DNA of 64,000 nucleotides from Baylisascaris procyonis (Eukaryota > Nematoda > Chromadorea > Rhabditida > Ascarididae): NCBI GenBank assembly GCA_037389465.1, contig JAZARR010000197.1, positions 1,308,001-1,372,000 on the forward strand, read 5' to 3'. Below, in pieces: positions 14,762-26,522 of the stretch (position 1 is the first letter of the stretch; each line of letters opens with the position of its first letter). A program made the translations under genes and the position numbers. The notes under the pieces were generated by a model. That model worked only from the letters and a program-made list of their open reading frames with translations, searched no databases and was not told where the DNA came from.

Positions 14762-16139
14762 TAATCGACGTTTTAATCTGATTGAATTTGTAAAAACTGG
14801 TGCATAAACAAACGCAAACCGCCAACAATTCCCAAATGGGTAAAGAATTTTCATTAAACGCGACGACAATTTCAAATACTGTAATGCCGAAACTGCAAAA
14901 TTTTTAGAACATTTTGTTGGATAAGAAAGGACGGCAAAAACAAATAATCATTAGCCGTCTATACCGATATATTAGCATCTAAAAACCTATCAACTTCTAT
15001 CGTCCTTCTTTTTATATTTTCTTCGTTTGTGCTGAAGTCAAAGCTTTAAAAAAAAAGCATATATATTTGGCTAATCTCGATACTATTACTGATAATTAAA
15101 GTTCTATTGAAATTTGACTTAGCATATCTGATGCAAAGTCAGACAAAATTAGGTCAGTGTTGTATAAAGCTTCAATCCTTAGAGCACTGCCAGTTTGCAA
15201 ACACAACAGATGATGCCATAGATAGAGAGCATAGAGAGCATAGGTAAGAAGTATATTTCCTACAAATACCTAACGTTCAAAATGTTGAAACAATTATGCT
15301 AAATAATAATAAATGTTTAGAAAAATCATAGAAGCATAATGAAATAATAAAGCTAATAAAGCACTTCAAATTGAATAGAAATGCATAGATTAGCGTATTC
15401 ATATATAACTAATAGAAAATTGGGATCATTGCCAAATTAATGCCTCAGCAGGTTGCGCTATAATTCGGCAAATATGGGACGACAACAATCAGAAAAACCA
15501 AGATAATGCGTTAATGTGAAAGTCTGCGATACCGATTCTAGGGATTTATCGAGTTTACTACCTTCACTCATACATCTTGTAACCATCAATGAACCTTTCA
15601 ATAAAATCTGTTGATAATACTAGAGAAAGCCTACTATCTAGTAGCCCGATACGGTGACGATATCACAACCAAACCACAACCAAGTATGCACGAAGATATA
15701 ATAGTAATGAGTTTTATTTATCTATGGGGAATTGTTGATGCGTGACCTTGCGGTTGTTTGCTTGAAGGCATCTCATTATATGAATCGGTCAAAATAGGCA
15801 AGTTTTTTTCTAAATAAAAAATATCATGTAGAAAGAGAAAATTTCAAGCAAAAAGCTGATCAAAGATCATTGCGCAAAACCATAAGAATGTAATGGAATC
15901 CATTTTTCGACAAATAAACACACAGTCATTGCAATTAAACTATGCAAAAAATGGCGATGAAAATGTTTCATCGCGAGAAAATTTCTCCACGATTCAGAAA
16001 AAAAGAAGAAAAAATTCCCTAAAAAAATTGAAATAAATTAACATAAAAATGTGTATTTCGAATTGACTGGATATAGGTCATCGAAAGGAGCCGTAAATTC
16101 AATGATATAAACGATAAAGTAGTTATTCATCTCAAAATC

Positions 16140-16210
16140 TTCCGTTCGAATTCATGCCTTTTTCCGTTCGAACTCTCATTCTTTCGTTCGAACTATCTTC
16201 CTTTCGACTC
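16140..16210. repeat. Degenerate tandem repeat with TTCGTTCGAAC core
   Basis: Three to four imperfect units of about 19-23 bp, each carrying a CCGTTCGAA or TCGTTCGAA core followed by a pyrimidine-rich stretch. No coding or regulatory role is apparent. Confidence 0.6.
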
Positions 16211-17379
16211 CTAACCATCAAATGTATGAACTAAACCGACAGCACCAAAAATATCTGCGTGAAAATGAGCATGACCATCAATGCTGAATATGTTCCAAGT
16301 TGTATGAATAGCCTATCTAACAGTATTTAATAGCTATAAATTATACTGCTATTATACTAGTCATGTTTTTTAATCTACTTCAATGAAGGAATATCTTTGC
16401 GATCCCGATCAGTGAATTCTATGATTGCTAAGACTTTACTGTGTCACATAAAGTATACATAAGGTATAGGTATATTTTCTTCGATCACCATAACGCACTT
16501 AGAGAGTATACTTAAGAAATAGTGGTGGCATATAACTTAGAAATTTAGGATGACGTTGGAGGGAATCTCTCAGAAATCTTTGCAGATCTAACTGCCAAAT
16601 TGCTCGATACTGGTGGCGCAATGAAGTCGATCCTTTCGGTGATCATTGTCATTGTTTTCCTATACTAATTCGAGCTAAATTTCACCCGTATTTGTATTTT
16701 TTTGCATTTTTTGCATATTTGCTAAACCGTTTTCCTACAGCACTGGAATGCAATCCATCCATCATTGCAAATATTTTTTGCATAAAAATCATTCATAGAA
16801 AGGAAACCTATTTTCATGTTGTATTTTATAAGTAATGCATATTTTACTATGCGTCCTTACTTAAGCGTTTAGGTATCGATCTCAGCAAATTGGCGAAGTT
16901 CTCATCCAACCGTGGATAAAAATATTGGCATTTCTCCGAACTCTTTGATTTTAGCATAATTAATTAGTAATCCAAGTTTTAAAAACCTCAGGATTGGATG
17001 AATTTTAATTAAATCGATTCTCGGTACAAATGATGACAAGGTTTTTTCAATAAATTCTAAATAATATAAATGACGCGATATTATGCACTTAATGTTGCCA
17101 TTTGACAACAACAATTTCTTATATGAATTGCGCGGTTCAATTAGAGACAAAACAAGATTAAAAAAGTTAACAAAATTTTATTGGTAAATGAATTAATCGA
17201 AAAATGAAAGGAACTTCACAAAAGAAGAGATAACAAATCACACTAGATAACACACACTCAAACCAGTATGAACCGTTTCAAGAATGAATTGCGGCGAAAA
17301 TCGACGAAAGGAAGAAAGGCACACTGATTACAGCACAAATACAACAATTTATAACAATATCTTTAGCCGAAGGGGATGA

Positions 17380-17720
17380 TATTATCATCATTCCTCGTAC
17401 CATAGGCACGACCCTTCTTTACACAATGAATTGAGCCATTCTAAATCAAGATTGCGAAATCATGGGTAAACGCCTTGAGGGTCTTCTATGTGGGATGCAG
17501 ATTCTTACCAAAATATAATAGATTAAAAAGTCGGGCATGAGATATCCCAGTGCGCTTCGGAGATTTTAGAAAAGGGCATAAATTGGTACCCTCGAAATAC
17601 TGCGCCGCTACTTAGCGATGAAATTCGACGAGGAGCATCTATAAAAACATCGAAAATCAGCAAATGAGGGAGGCAGGAGGGACCATTACGATCATAAACG
17701 CCTCATCAAAAGTAAGTTTT
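17380..17720. repeat. Probable dispersed repeat, family unknown
   Basis: This stretch is clearly less AT-rich than the preceding 17 kb and has few homopolymer runs. It has no open protein frame that I recognise. The abrupt change in composition and its position just before a SINE suggest a cluster of inserted repeats. This is inference from composition only; no second copy occurs in the window. Confidence 0.3.
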
Positions 17721-18183
17721 TCCCAGAGGCTGTAAGCACGATTTGCCGATCGCGAAGGCAAGCATCGCGGAATGCAAAAAAGATAGCCGAAGGCTAGCAA
17801 TACAGTAGGGATTACCAATAAGCAATTAAAAGAGGCTGACAAAAGCCGAGTTATACAACTATCGTTGAGAAATATAATAGCACCATTGTAGATAGAAATA
17901 TCGACATAACTATACAAATATCACACAACAGTTCTTACATTTCATTAAAGCTAAGCGACAATCTAATACATAGCATAATAACAACATGTTGAGAACAGTA
18001 TCCACCAATTATCACACCTGTAACCAACGGAAAATGGGGTAAGAACATAGCATGATTTTTAAAGTCTCTGGAGAAAAAAAGAATCCTGAAAGAACAAAAA
18101 CAGCTTCATGTTTCCAAAAACCCAACGCATAGTACGCATTCTTCAAATTTCAGCTATTGAGATATGCAAACTGAGTTAACGAT

Positions 18184-18375
18184 CATGGCGGTGTGGCCTA
18201 GTGGGTAAGGCGTCCGACTCCTAGTCAGATGTTAGGAGGTTCGAGCCACGCCTGCGTTCGCGAGTTTTGTAAGATTTGTGTCATTCCCAGCTCGATTTGG
18301 AATTCATCCTCCTATCCCCTCCGCGCTTGCTTCGCCATTGAGGCTCATAGCTAGGTTGTATTGAATTAAATTGAA
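18184..18375 (+). mobile_element. tRNA-Arg-like SINE
   Basis: The 5' part (about 18186-18258) is tRNA-like. It has an A-box-like segment (TGGCCTAGTGGGTAAGG), an anticodon arm with loop CTCCTAG, which would place anticodon CCT (Arg), and a B box GGTTCGAGCC. One anticodon-stem pair is mismatched, and the T stem and acceptor stem do not pair, so it is not a normal tRNA. It continues into a non-tRNA body and ends in a short AT-rich tail near 18360-18375. This layout is that of a tRNA-derived SINE, which uses the internal Pol III promoter and a partner LINE for movement. Confidence 0.65.
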
Positions 18376-18560
18376 TCTATCAAACAGTACTCAGGTTCGA
18401 TCCCTGCATGGCTCAGGATGGGCTTTGCCCCACCCTCTATGTAACACACACTTATTGTAATGCGAGCGATAGAATACCGTATTCGAATAAAATATGCTGC
18501 TGCTAAGTATACCGTATTCGAGTAAGATATGCCTCAGCTACGATATGCCCCAGATTTCGG
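18376..18560 (+). repeat. Second tRNA-like fragment and imperfect duplication
   Basis: A B-box-like GGTTCGATCCC occurs at about 18393, followed by a short body. A phrase containing ATACCGTATTCGA recurs about 35 bp apart (near 18474 and 18509), an imperfect local duplication. It may be the remains of another tRNA-derived SINE abutting the first. The evidence is limited to these motifs. Confidence 0.4.
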
Positions 18561-20108
18561 GGACGTCGAAATTTCAGCATTTTTGTGAAGCTCGTCGGAA
18601 TCACCAAAGTTCTACTACTTGCGGGCAGCAATACAATTACCATACCAAGGACCGGTGCGGTACGGCTGCCGGCTAGGTTACTTTTCGGTGCGATAGGTGG
18701 TCTGTTTGAAAACCGTGACGGCTTTAAATGACGTAGCGAGTTTTTGCAAACTTCCTATGCGGTTTGGTTCGCTTACTAAAAATAGTTGCAAACGACATAA
18801 TGAGTTCCATAGATGAAACTGCGATGAATCTTCAAACAGCACACTCTGCCGTTGAGGCTCGAGACCACTACTCGGTTATTTTTGTCTCTTCCAACTGTGC
18901 TAGGGCCCCACCTCTCGCTCCTTTCCTATGAGAGTTACTTAAAGCACTTCGAACTAATGAAAAAAGTGGAAAAGAAAAAAGTTATGCTTTTAAAAGAAAT
19001 GTTCGGCAGGTAACGGTAATAATAAACGCACTGTTTTTACCATCAAAAAGAAAACATGCGGGTGGATGCGTGCGCAGGAGCGCATATCGTCCCTACCGTC
19101 ACAGCTCCTTTTGCACTTTCCCGCATTTGCTGATAAACTGAGCATTCCGGTATCACAGGTTCTTAAGAACAAGGAATGAAACTCGAGATCGAGATGCGCG
19201 TATTCTTGGGAATTTTTTTAGGAATTTATGGTTGAAGAAATTCGCAGCACGCGGATTTCTAGATTCACTTATGAATGTCAAGCATCTTCTCCAATAAGAG
19301 AAGCGAAAACCATCGATATTGCTGTGTTTATTACCTGCTTGCAGAATGATTTACGATGATAAGACTGTACCATCTTGTTGTACCATCTTTACCATCTTTG
19401 AGAAAAACGCTATGATGAGAGAAAGACGATGGAAACAACATTTGTAAATGTTTTTATTGCTCAGCTTCGTCGAAGAAAGATACTCGTGAAGGTTATCTGT
19501 CCATGCTTGGAACAGCACTACCCTACAATAGTTTCATCCACCTTCCTTGCCAACCTATCATAGAACATTTTCGCTCGTCCTCACAATGGAGGGAGTGCAA
19601 AAGTACAGTTACAACATTGCTCAGCTAACCTATTAGTTTAGCGATGCGCACTTCTGTAAGAAATCACTTGGGACTTGAAAAAACAACGCTTTGAGCATAG
19701 TTTCTTCGATTAATTTTTACCGTTCTGCGATACAAGAAGTGGGATTAATTCAAACACTGCAGAAAACGGCTTAATAGTGGAATGAGTAGCAAAGACTTAT
19801 CTTAAGAGCTGCACGCTCCAGCACGAAAACATATTCAGACGCATACTATGTCACCTTGTACACCGTTACCGAATATTATGATACCTTTCCCAATTGCATC
19901 ATTGATATCGTTTTTCATGCTCCTTAGCATTTATTGGAAAACGTCGACAAGAGCATGCACCACCTCACGACATAACCTTATAATTGCAATAGAGGATGTT
20001 TTACAAGTCAAAATATCATAAGTAACACCAGCACTCCGTATGGCAACTCTCTCATGCGCGTTCTCTTTTGAAGCTCGCAAAAATACTGTACGATCCTCTT
20101 GAGTGGCA
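18561..20108. other. 3' flank of the receptor gene, no gene seen
   Basis: No exon-like sequence was found on either strand. On the minus strand the first AATAAA downstream of the receptor stop codon lies at 19930-19935, about 175 bases past the stop, and is a reasonable polyadenylation signal. The region from 18.6 to 19.2 kb is relatively GC-rich and may hold further old repeats. Confidence 0.5.
19930..19935 (-). terminator. Putative polyadenylation signal of the receptor gene
   Basis: AATAAA on the minus strand, about 175 bases after the receptor stop codon at 20109-20111. It is a canonical hexamer in the expected place, but AT-rich DNA gives such hexamers by chance. Confidence 0.4.
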
Positions 20109-22440
20109 TCATTGCTGCCAACTATTGTTGCCAAATGACTCCAGCGTATCTCCGCTAAGGGGTTTGCTAGCCGCCATTATAGTCATCGGAGGGCGAGTAT
20201 CATAAAATGTGGGCGATTGCAGTAGAATAACAAAAGTGCCCACCACGTTCACTGTGCTGAAAAGTATCAACATCAGCCGATCGATAACCATCGACACGTA
20301 CGACCAATCCTCGGAAACCTGCAACAATGGCAGCACTAGATTCCAGATTTTTTAAGACATTCGATCGTATGGAGTCAATTAGGATATCAGAGTTCAATGC
20401 AATTACGAAAAAAAAAACGCCCAATTTGATAAAAAATCAGATAATGCGAGAACAATGCTCTTTTTTTTAAATTAAAATCATTCCAACGGGAAAACATTCT
20501 GTGGAATGGAATTTTTTACTGGTTAGTCATGTACGATGACAAGGTGACGCGAAGAATCCATAAAATCACAGACATATATTGCAACTGCCTAGCGTTCCGA
20601 AACTTTATGTTTGCGCACAACTTCATATTGCAGTAGAGCCGAAAATACCATATCTTAGCATTCCATAGAAAATTGAAGTATTAACATCCCGGACAAAACT
20701 TCAGAAGTTTCTTGAATAGATAGTATTCCTTTTCAGATATCTTTCAGACGTTCATTTGCTGCAAAAACCACAATATACAAAAAGGTTGCAGTCTTTTCCG
20801 TATGCGTCGAGGCAAACAAGCCACCGTATACGCGTTCGCATTTGTCTCACAAGCGTTGCCCATTTACCTCACAGAAAATTGAGCTTCTAGCAGTGGCGCA
20901 TGCGCGTTGAATGCATTTACCTTGTCTTCCTTTTTTAATGCCCGGAAGTGGTCTGAAATGAAGGAGATATTATCGATCATACGTCGAATGAGATCAGGAT
21001 GCATGCCACGGAGTTGTGCCAACTGTGATAACCTCATCTGTCCATCGATCACTTGCGCAATAGACATGAAGTAAGGACTCGACCGACGCGAATTCGAGCT
21101 AGTCACCATATCTGCATCACACGTTCATTCGTTTAGATAACTCTACGCATATCTTATGAGCCTATATTGAGCCGAAAAAAATATTTCGGAAACCAGCAAA
21201 TTTCTGAATGCTTTCGAAGCATGCAGCTACAGAAAAACAGCACATCTAAGCCGAAAACACTTTCATTCTGCGAGCTACTGCGCAGTAAACTGAATCTTTC
21301 AAAGGTGAGTTAGATGTCTGCAAAGGGGATCTGGCATTGGTAAGTGATCATTAATTGCTACTGTATTTTGCGACAACGACAAAGTTTCAAAGATTTATCG
21401 CGGTTATGGAACAATTTGAGTATCTTCATTTCACACCCAATTTGAAAACAAGCCGCAAATATTGAGACATGGCTATTCTAATATATGAAGTCATGAAAAA
21501 GGCGATTTCTACCGTTACAAAACGATATCGAATTTCATTAGGAAATTGTACGAAAAAAATGACCTATCGCGTCAAATTGGAGTGACGAAATGGTCCATAA
21601 ATGAAGAGAAAATACTTGAGAGAAGGCATGGCCATCTCTACCTACCGATAAAATGTTATAGCGAACGTATGCCTCGACTTTAAGAAAAATTCCGCCTGTT
21701 CAAACATACGCAAAAAGCGAAAGCACCAAAAGTGGCAAAGAGCAAAAATCTAGGCCAAGAACACCTGAGGTAGTGCTTCCATCTTCAGATATGCCTTCGT
21801 CATCCGGAGGCTTAATGAACAGGTACTTGGGTAGCGTCTGCAAGAACACTCGGCGCATCCAGGTGGGCATCGGTTGTGCGCTACCACCCCTGCAAAACTA
21901 TAGGGCTAACTGAAACACGGTTAGCACCATGCGGAAGTAGCAGAAATGACTTGAATATAGGTTGAACTTATCGCGGTGGAAGAGTCTTATCAGAATAGAG
22001 AATTAACAAAGATCGGAGATGGAGATCTCAAGACTAAATCTACGATTCTGAACTTCCGGCCCTCCTGAGCTTTATTCTATCAACGCCCATTCTACCGGCT
22101 ATGATGCGTTTAGGAACCGAGCGGCATTGAGCCAATTGGACTTATGAATTTCACTCGACCATGTTCACTAAAATTGGCCATTGAAATACCCGCAGCAAAG
22201 ATATCGTTTCCTATGCGTCTCCACCGACCTCTCATAGGCATATTTAGAGAAGGAATTTGATTCGGCAATTGCGTGTAGGAATTTCATGTTTGATGGCAAA
22301 TCTCAATATATACGTCCATTTACATTAGCGCGCAGATGCTCATCTTCGGTGAAATATATTCATAGGTTATTCGAACGTTTTTCAAATGTGAATATGATTC
22401 GTTGATTACTGTAACTATATGATGCATTTGAAGTACTTCC

Positions 22441-22491
<51 letters not shown>

Positions 22492-25400
22492 TGGAATACT
22501 TCAACTACAATTTAAGTCTCCAAGTTGGAGCCATCGAACAAAAGGCTTATATACATATATATAGGCATAGACATGACCTCGCCGTGACGTAGCGCATTCT
22601 GCAAAACAAAGCAGCGAAAGCACATAAAAAGTGGGATAAGGGGCTTTTGCATTTGAGTAAACGGGGTTAACTAGATATGCAAGAATATAAAGATGTGACG
22701 ATGCGGCTGATAATTCATTCTCTTGCAAGAACGACCGGTTGCACATTGAAAGAAACAATTCGTTTATATGGACTTCTGTGTTTGCGATGAGCACTACAGT
22801 GAGGTCGCATCTCTGGTTTTTTGTAACTCAGCAGGCACTGAAATTAGGGTTGCTCAAGTGAGCGAACATAACCAAAAACCCATTTAAGGGCAAATACACA
22901 CTGAAAGAGCAGGATTAAGGTGTCTTACAATGTCATCGATTCAAATGTACTGCGACTTTTAAACCGATGACACTTGTCCCTCGCACATGCACATAAATAG
23001 TGGGAGAAATAGTACGAGATCGGTGAACTGTGAAGAAGGGAGATGCAGAGGACGACCTACCTCGGATGGAGTCTCGCACCTGATATCTTGCGATGAAGAG
23101 AGCCACAACACTGTATAAAGAAATGAAAGTCCAGGAAATTTCGTCGCCACAGCTTTTGTAATCTCTTAATCAAAACTACTGATGTACGGAGAGACGAAGA
23201 AACAAGAGGCAAGCACGGATATGTTTTCGCCATAACCTATCTCTGTAAAGACCTTCGAAACTACGTTGAAGTGTACGTAGACGATAGGTAGGCAGAAGCG
23301 TCTATAAATAAGCTACCTGGGACTGGAGCGCTAACTACCATATATTTCATGAAGATGTCCTCAAAGGAAGTGTTAGTGGCCCTGAAGTATGGAGGTATCC
23401 TTTCCCACCCTTGCGATATCTGATCAAACGAGCGCACCGATGAATGCGCAGATATTATTGAAAGCAAAAATCTAGGGATGTAGCGTTCGGGCGAGCAACC
23501 TGTTTGGTATAATGCTAATTCAATTTGCAAACGATGATCTGCGAATATACATTGACGCTGAGGAGTATAAATATGAAGAGATAAAATAGAGTTAGGCCAG
23601 CATTTATAACAGCGACAGTCTGCTGGATGCAATTCGACTCCAAGGGAACTTGCTGTAGAATTTATAGCGATTACGACCTCATAGTCATTCGGCGCTTACT
23701 AATTCTTTTGTGCTTCATGAGCGAACATGACATATTTTTAGCACATTCGCTCTTTGAGATCTTTTTCAAGCATGCAATCATTCAGCAAGCACTGTCATAC
23801 TGCATGCGTTAAATATAAACAAGCTCGCCTTCGATAATAGTTGAGTGTGAGTACGGAGAGAAGAATGGATGCAGAGACGAGAAACATCGTGAATAGTAGA
23901 TATTTGCCGATAAGCGGTATCACTAATGAGGTGGGAGGAATAAGCTCGATCAGCACCAAATAGAACACTGTTAGAGTGACCAATATCGAGATCGAAAACG
24001 TCACTTTGTGCTCCTTTCCAGGAATGTAGAATACGAAAGTTGTTAGAATCGCTACAAATGTCGATGCAAAAGTTTCATAAGATAATGAAAACTGCCACAT
24101 ATAAGTGGTGCTCAATCAGTTAATTGACTTAGACAGAGAGAAGGAATGAAAAAAGACAAAGAACGACACATTAAAGTGACCATTTATTGGGAACAACAGT
24201 CATAGGTACTTGCTTGAAAAAAAGTCCGGTGTTTTATTTCCCCGAGGTAGCTGAGCAGAAGTTTATTCTCAAACAGAGAGAGAAGGTGTGGAAAAAGGGA
24301 AAGAAGAAAGACATATTTATCCATGGCTTCCTTTATCGTCTATTACTTACGTGGATAGGTATTTGAATATCACATTTCTGTATACGAACCAACGCATTTG
24401 TGCTGGATGTTGGTTCAATGATGAGCAATTTTATTCGACAAGCAGCATAAGGTCCATGACGCTCAACATTTTACTATATTATCGCCATTAAACCTCTGAT
24501 GTTAATGGAATAGTTTCATAAAGAATTTCAAAAAAATGGATAATCGAAGTTATAATGGTAATTTTTTCTGTCACGTTTCCATAAAAATACTCTTATTCCC
24601 TCTTTAATAGTAATATTGTGTTATATCTATCGTTCACCACATGACGAAAAATGTAGTGCGTTTCACTCGAAAATTTAAACGAATCATTCACAGTGAAAAA
24701 CATACCGATTAGCATACATGGAATCACAAGGTTGACAGTATAGAATAGTGTCTTTCGACGAAGCAAAATATCGAATGAAATATCGATGTAGAATTCTTGC
24801 CCGCAGCAACCTGGATAGAGCTGTTCATGTCTCATACTGGTGAGGCTGATTAGATCCCACTCCAAACTTCTGAAGAACATTTAATCAGACATTTAACCAG
24901 TAATCAGTAATCAGTAATCAGTAAAGGGATATACCAAAAAGACAATCACGAAGCTGGATATAGTAAAAAAAGGAATGGTGTGCATAAATTCTCGCCTGAA
25001 ACAATAGAAACCGGAAGTGAAATTAGGTTATGCTGAAAGCTCAGTAAAACATAAAATGTATCCTTTAACATCGATTCTCTATCTCACTGTCTCTCTCTCT
25101 CTCAAAAAAAATATTCCTATAGTATTTCAAAGCGAATAACCATACGGATAAAACGCAGAGAGATCCATTCCTTGCTCCAATAATTGATATTCCTTTCCTT
25201 TTTCATCGTAGCGTGTCTCAATAACATCTGTTGGCCGTGACTGCAAATAAAAAGAGTGTACTGCTATATGAAACAACAACCATAAGACTTCAAGTCAGTC
25301 AAACGTCGCCATCTTCCACCCAGAAGTAACAGTAAGGATGTCTTGCGGGAAAATGTGGTTCCCATCAGGAAATATTCCAACTTTTCTTGCTACCATAGTA

Positions 25401-25835
25401 TTTCCCTATTCCTAATAATGTGTTCTCAGCAACCGAATGATGGGAATTTCGGAGCCGCAACAGTTACAAGCGAATGCATTTCCAATAGTGTGAAAGGACC
25501 GTGAAAAAGTATATTTGCGAATTCACATCGAGAATTCCTTTCACTTCCTCAACACGACGTATGATGGTATGTTTAACAATGAAGCAAGGAAATTTGTTTG
25601 TTGAAGATCATAAATCCAAATATTCATCGCCTTTCTACGATTGATTCTAAACTGGTGATCGGCTTTACATACTATAATGACTAACCGGAAGCTGACGGAC
25701 ATCCAGCAAAAAGCCGTTGTAGGACCAGCCACCAAATTTCATAGAACATGACTGTTTATCATACGGAAAGTATTCGATATCAATCTGTAAAAAGCATGAA
25801 AGCAGTAGGCATTGCGATGAACTAAGCTCACATCC

Positions 25836-25894
<59 letters not shown>

Positions 25895-26463
25895 CATATC
25901 CCTGTAAAACCTCTTTGCTTCACTTTCCACTCAATAAGTTTCAGCATGTTCCGGACGGAAGTGAGAAGATATCTGATTGTCTAAATAACAGGACAAAATG
26001 GATGCGCAATCTTTCATAAACAATGACTAAATGAAGGCAACAAACGAACCGGGCAAAATGATTTATAAATACTCGGCGGCTTCCACACGACCGCTCCCGT
26101 GTAATATACGAGGGCATCGCTAGTGATCGAAATGTGTGGCTCCCCATCGGCGCTGAAATTGGCCTTCTGCTTATACTTCACAACATTGGGCGCTTAGTTA
26201 CACTATGGAATCGTAGCTGTGCTGAAGTCGACAGAATGATAGTGATCGCTCTGATTCAATAGAGATGATACTTATTATAGAAGGAAGGTAGATGCAAACA
26301 TATATGCGCGTCTTATTTCCTCCAATCAAAAGCAATTCCTGATTGCAAGGCCTTCTTGGATAGCAAGGACCTTTCAAAACCTGATGAAAATAGAATATCC
26401 CTTTTAAAAGGTCATCATGGAAAGGAAGGAAAAAGGAATGTCGCCATTGAAGGACATTATATG

Positions 26464-26522
<59 letters not shown>

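Larger units (their letters stand above)
1..17300. other. AT-rich intergenic (or intronic) DNA, no gene seen
   Basis: I read both strands for exon-like protein similarity and splice-bounded frames and found none I could support. The stretch is very AT-rich, with many A and T runs of 8-20 bases. Open frames of 60-90 codons occur but have low-complexity K/N/F/I/L composition and no recognisable motif. The only structure I see is a set of short tandem repeats (4.36, 14.69 and 16.14 kb), a pair of hairpins (5.73-5.82 kb) and one copy of a 63-bp dispersed repeat (5.59 kb), listed separately. It could be intergenic, or part of a large intron of a gene outside the window. Confidence 0.6.

Noticed and set aside
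18184..18258. Functional tRNA-Arg gene
   Set aside because: The T and acceptor stems do not pair and the anticodon stem has a mismatch; a SINE head fits better.
22959..23150. Acceptor TTTCTTTATACAG with open frame on minus
   Set aside because: Good-looking splice site, but the frame has no receptor-loop similarity and is not needed to keep phase.
23261..23632. 123-codon frame on minus after an acceptor-like CTCCTCAG
   Set aside because: I first tested it as the receptor's intracellular-loop exon. It lacks the MX helix and gives a stop or the wrong phase; the exon at 21765-21889 fits sequence and phase.
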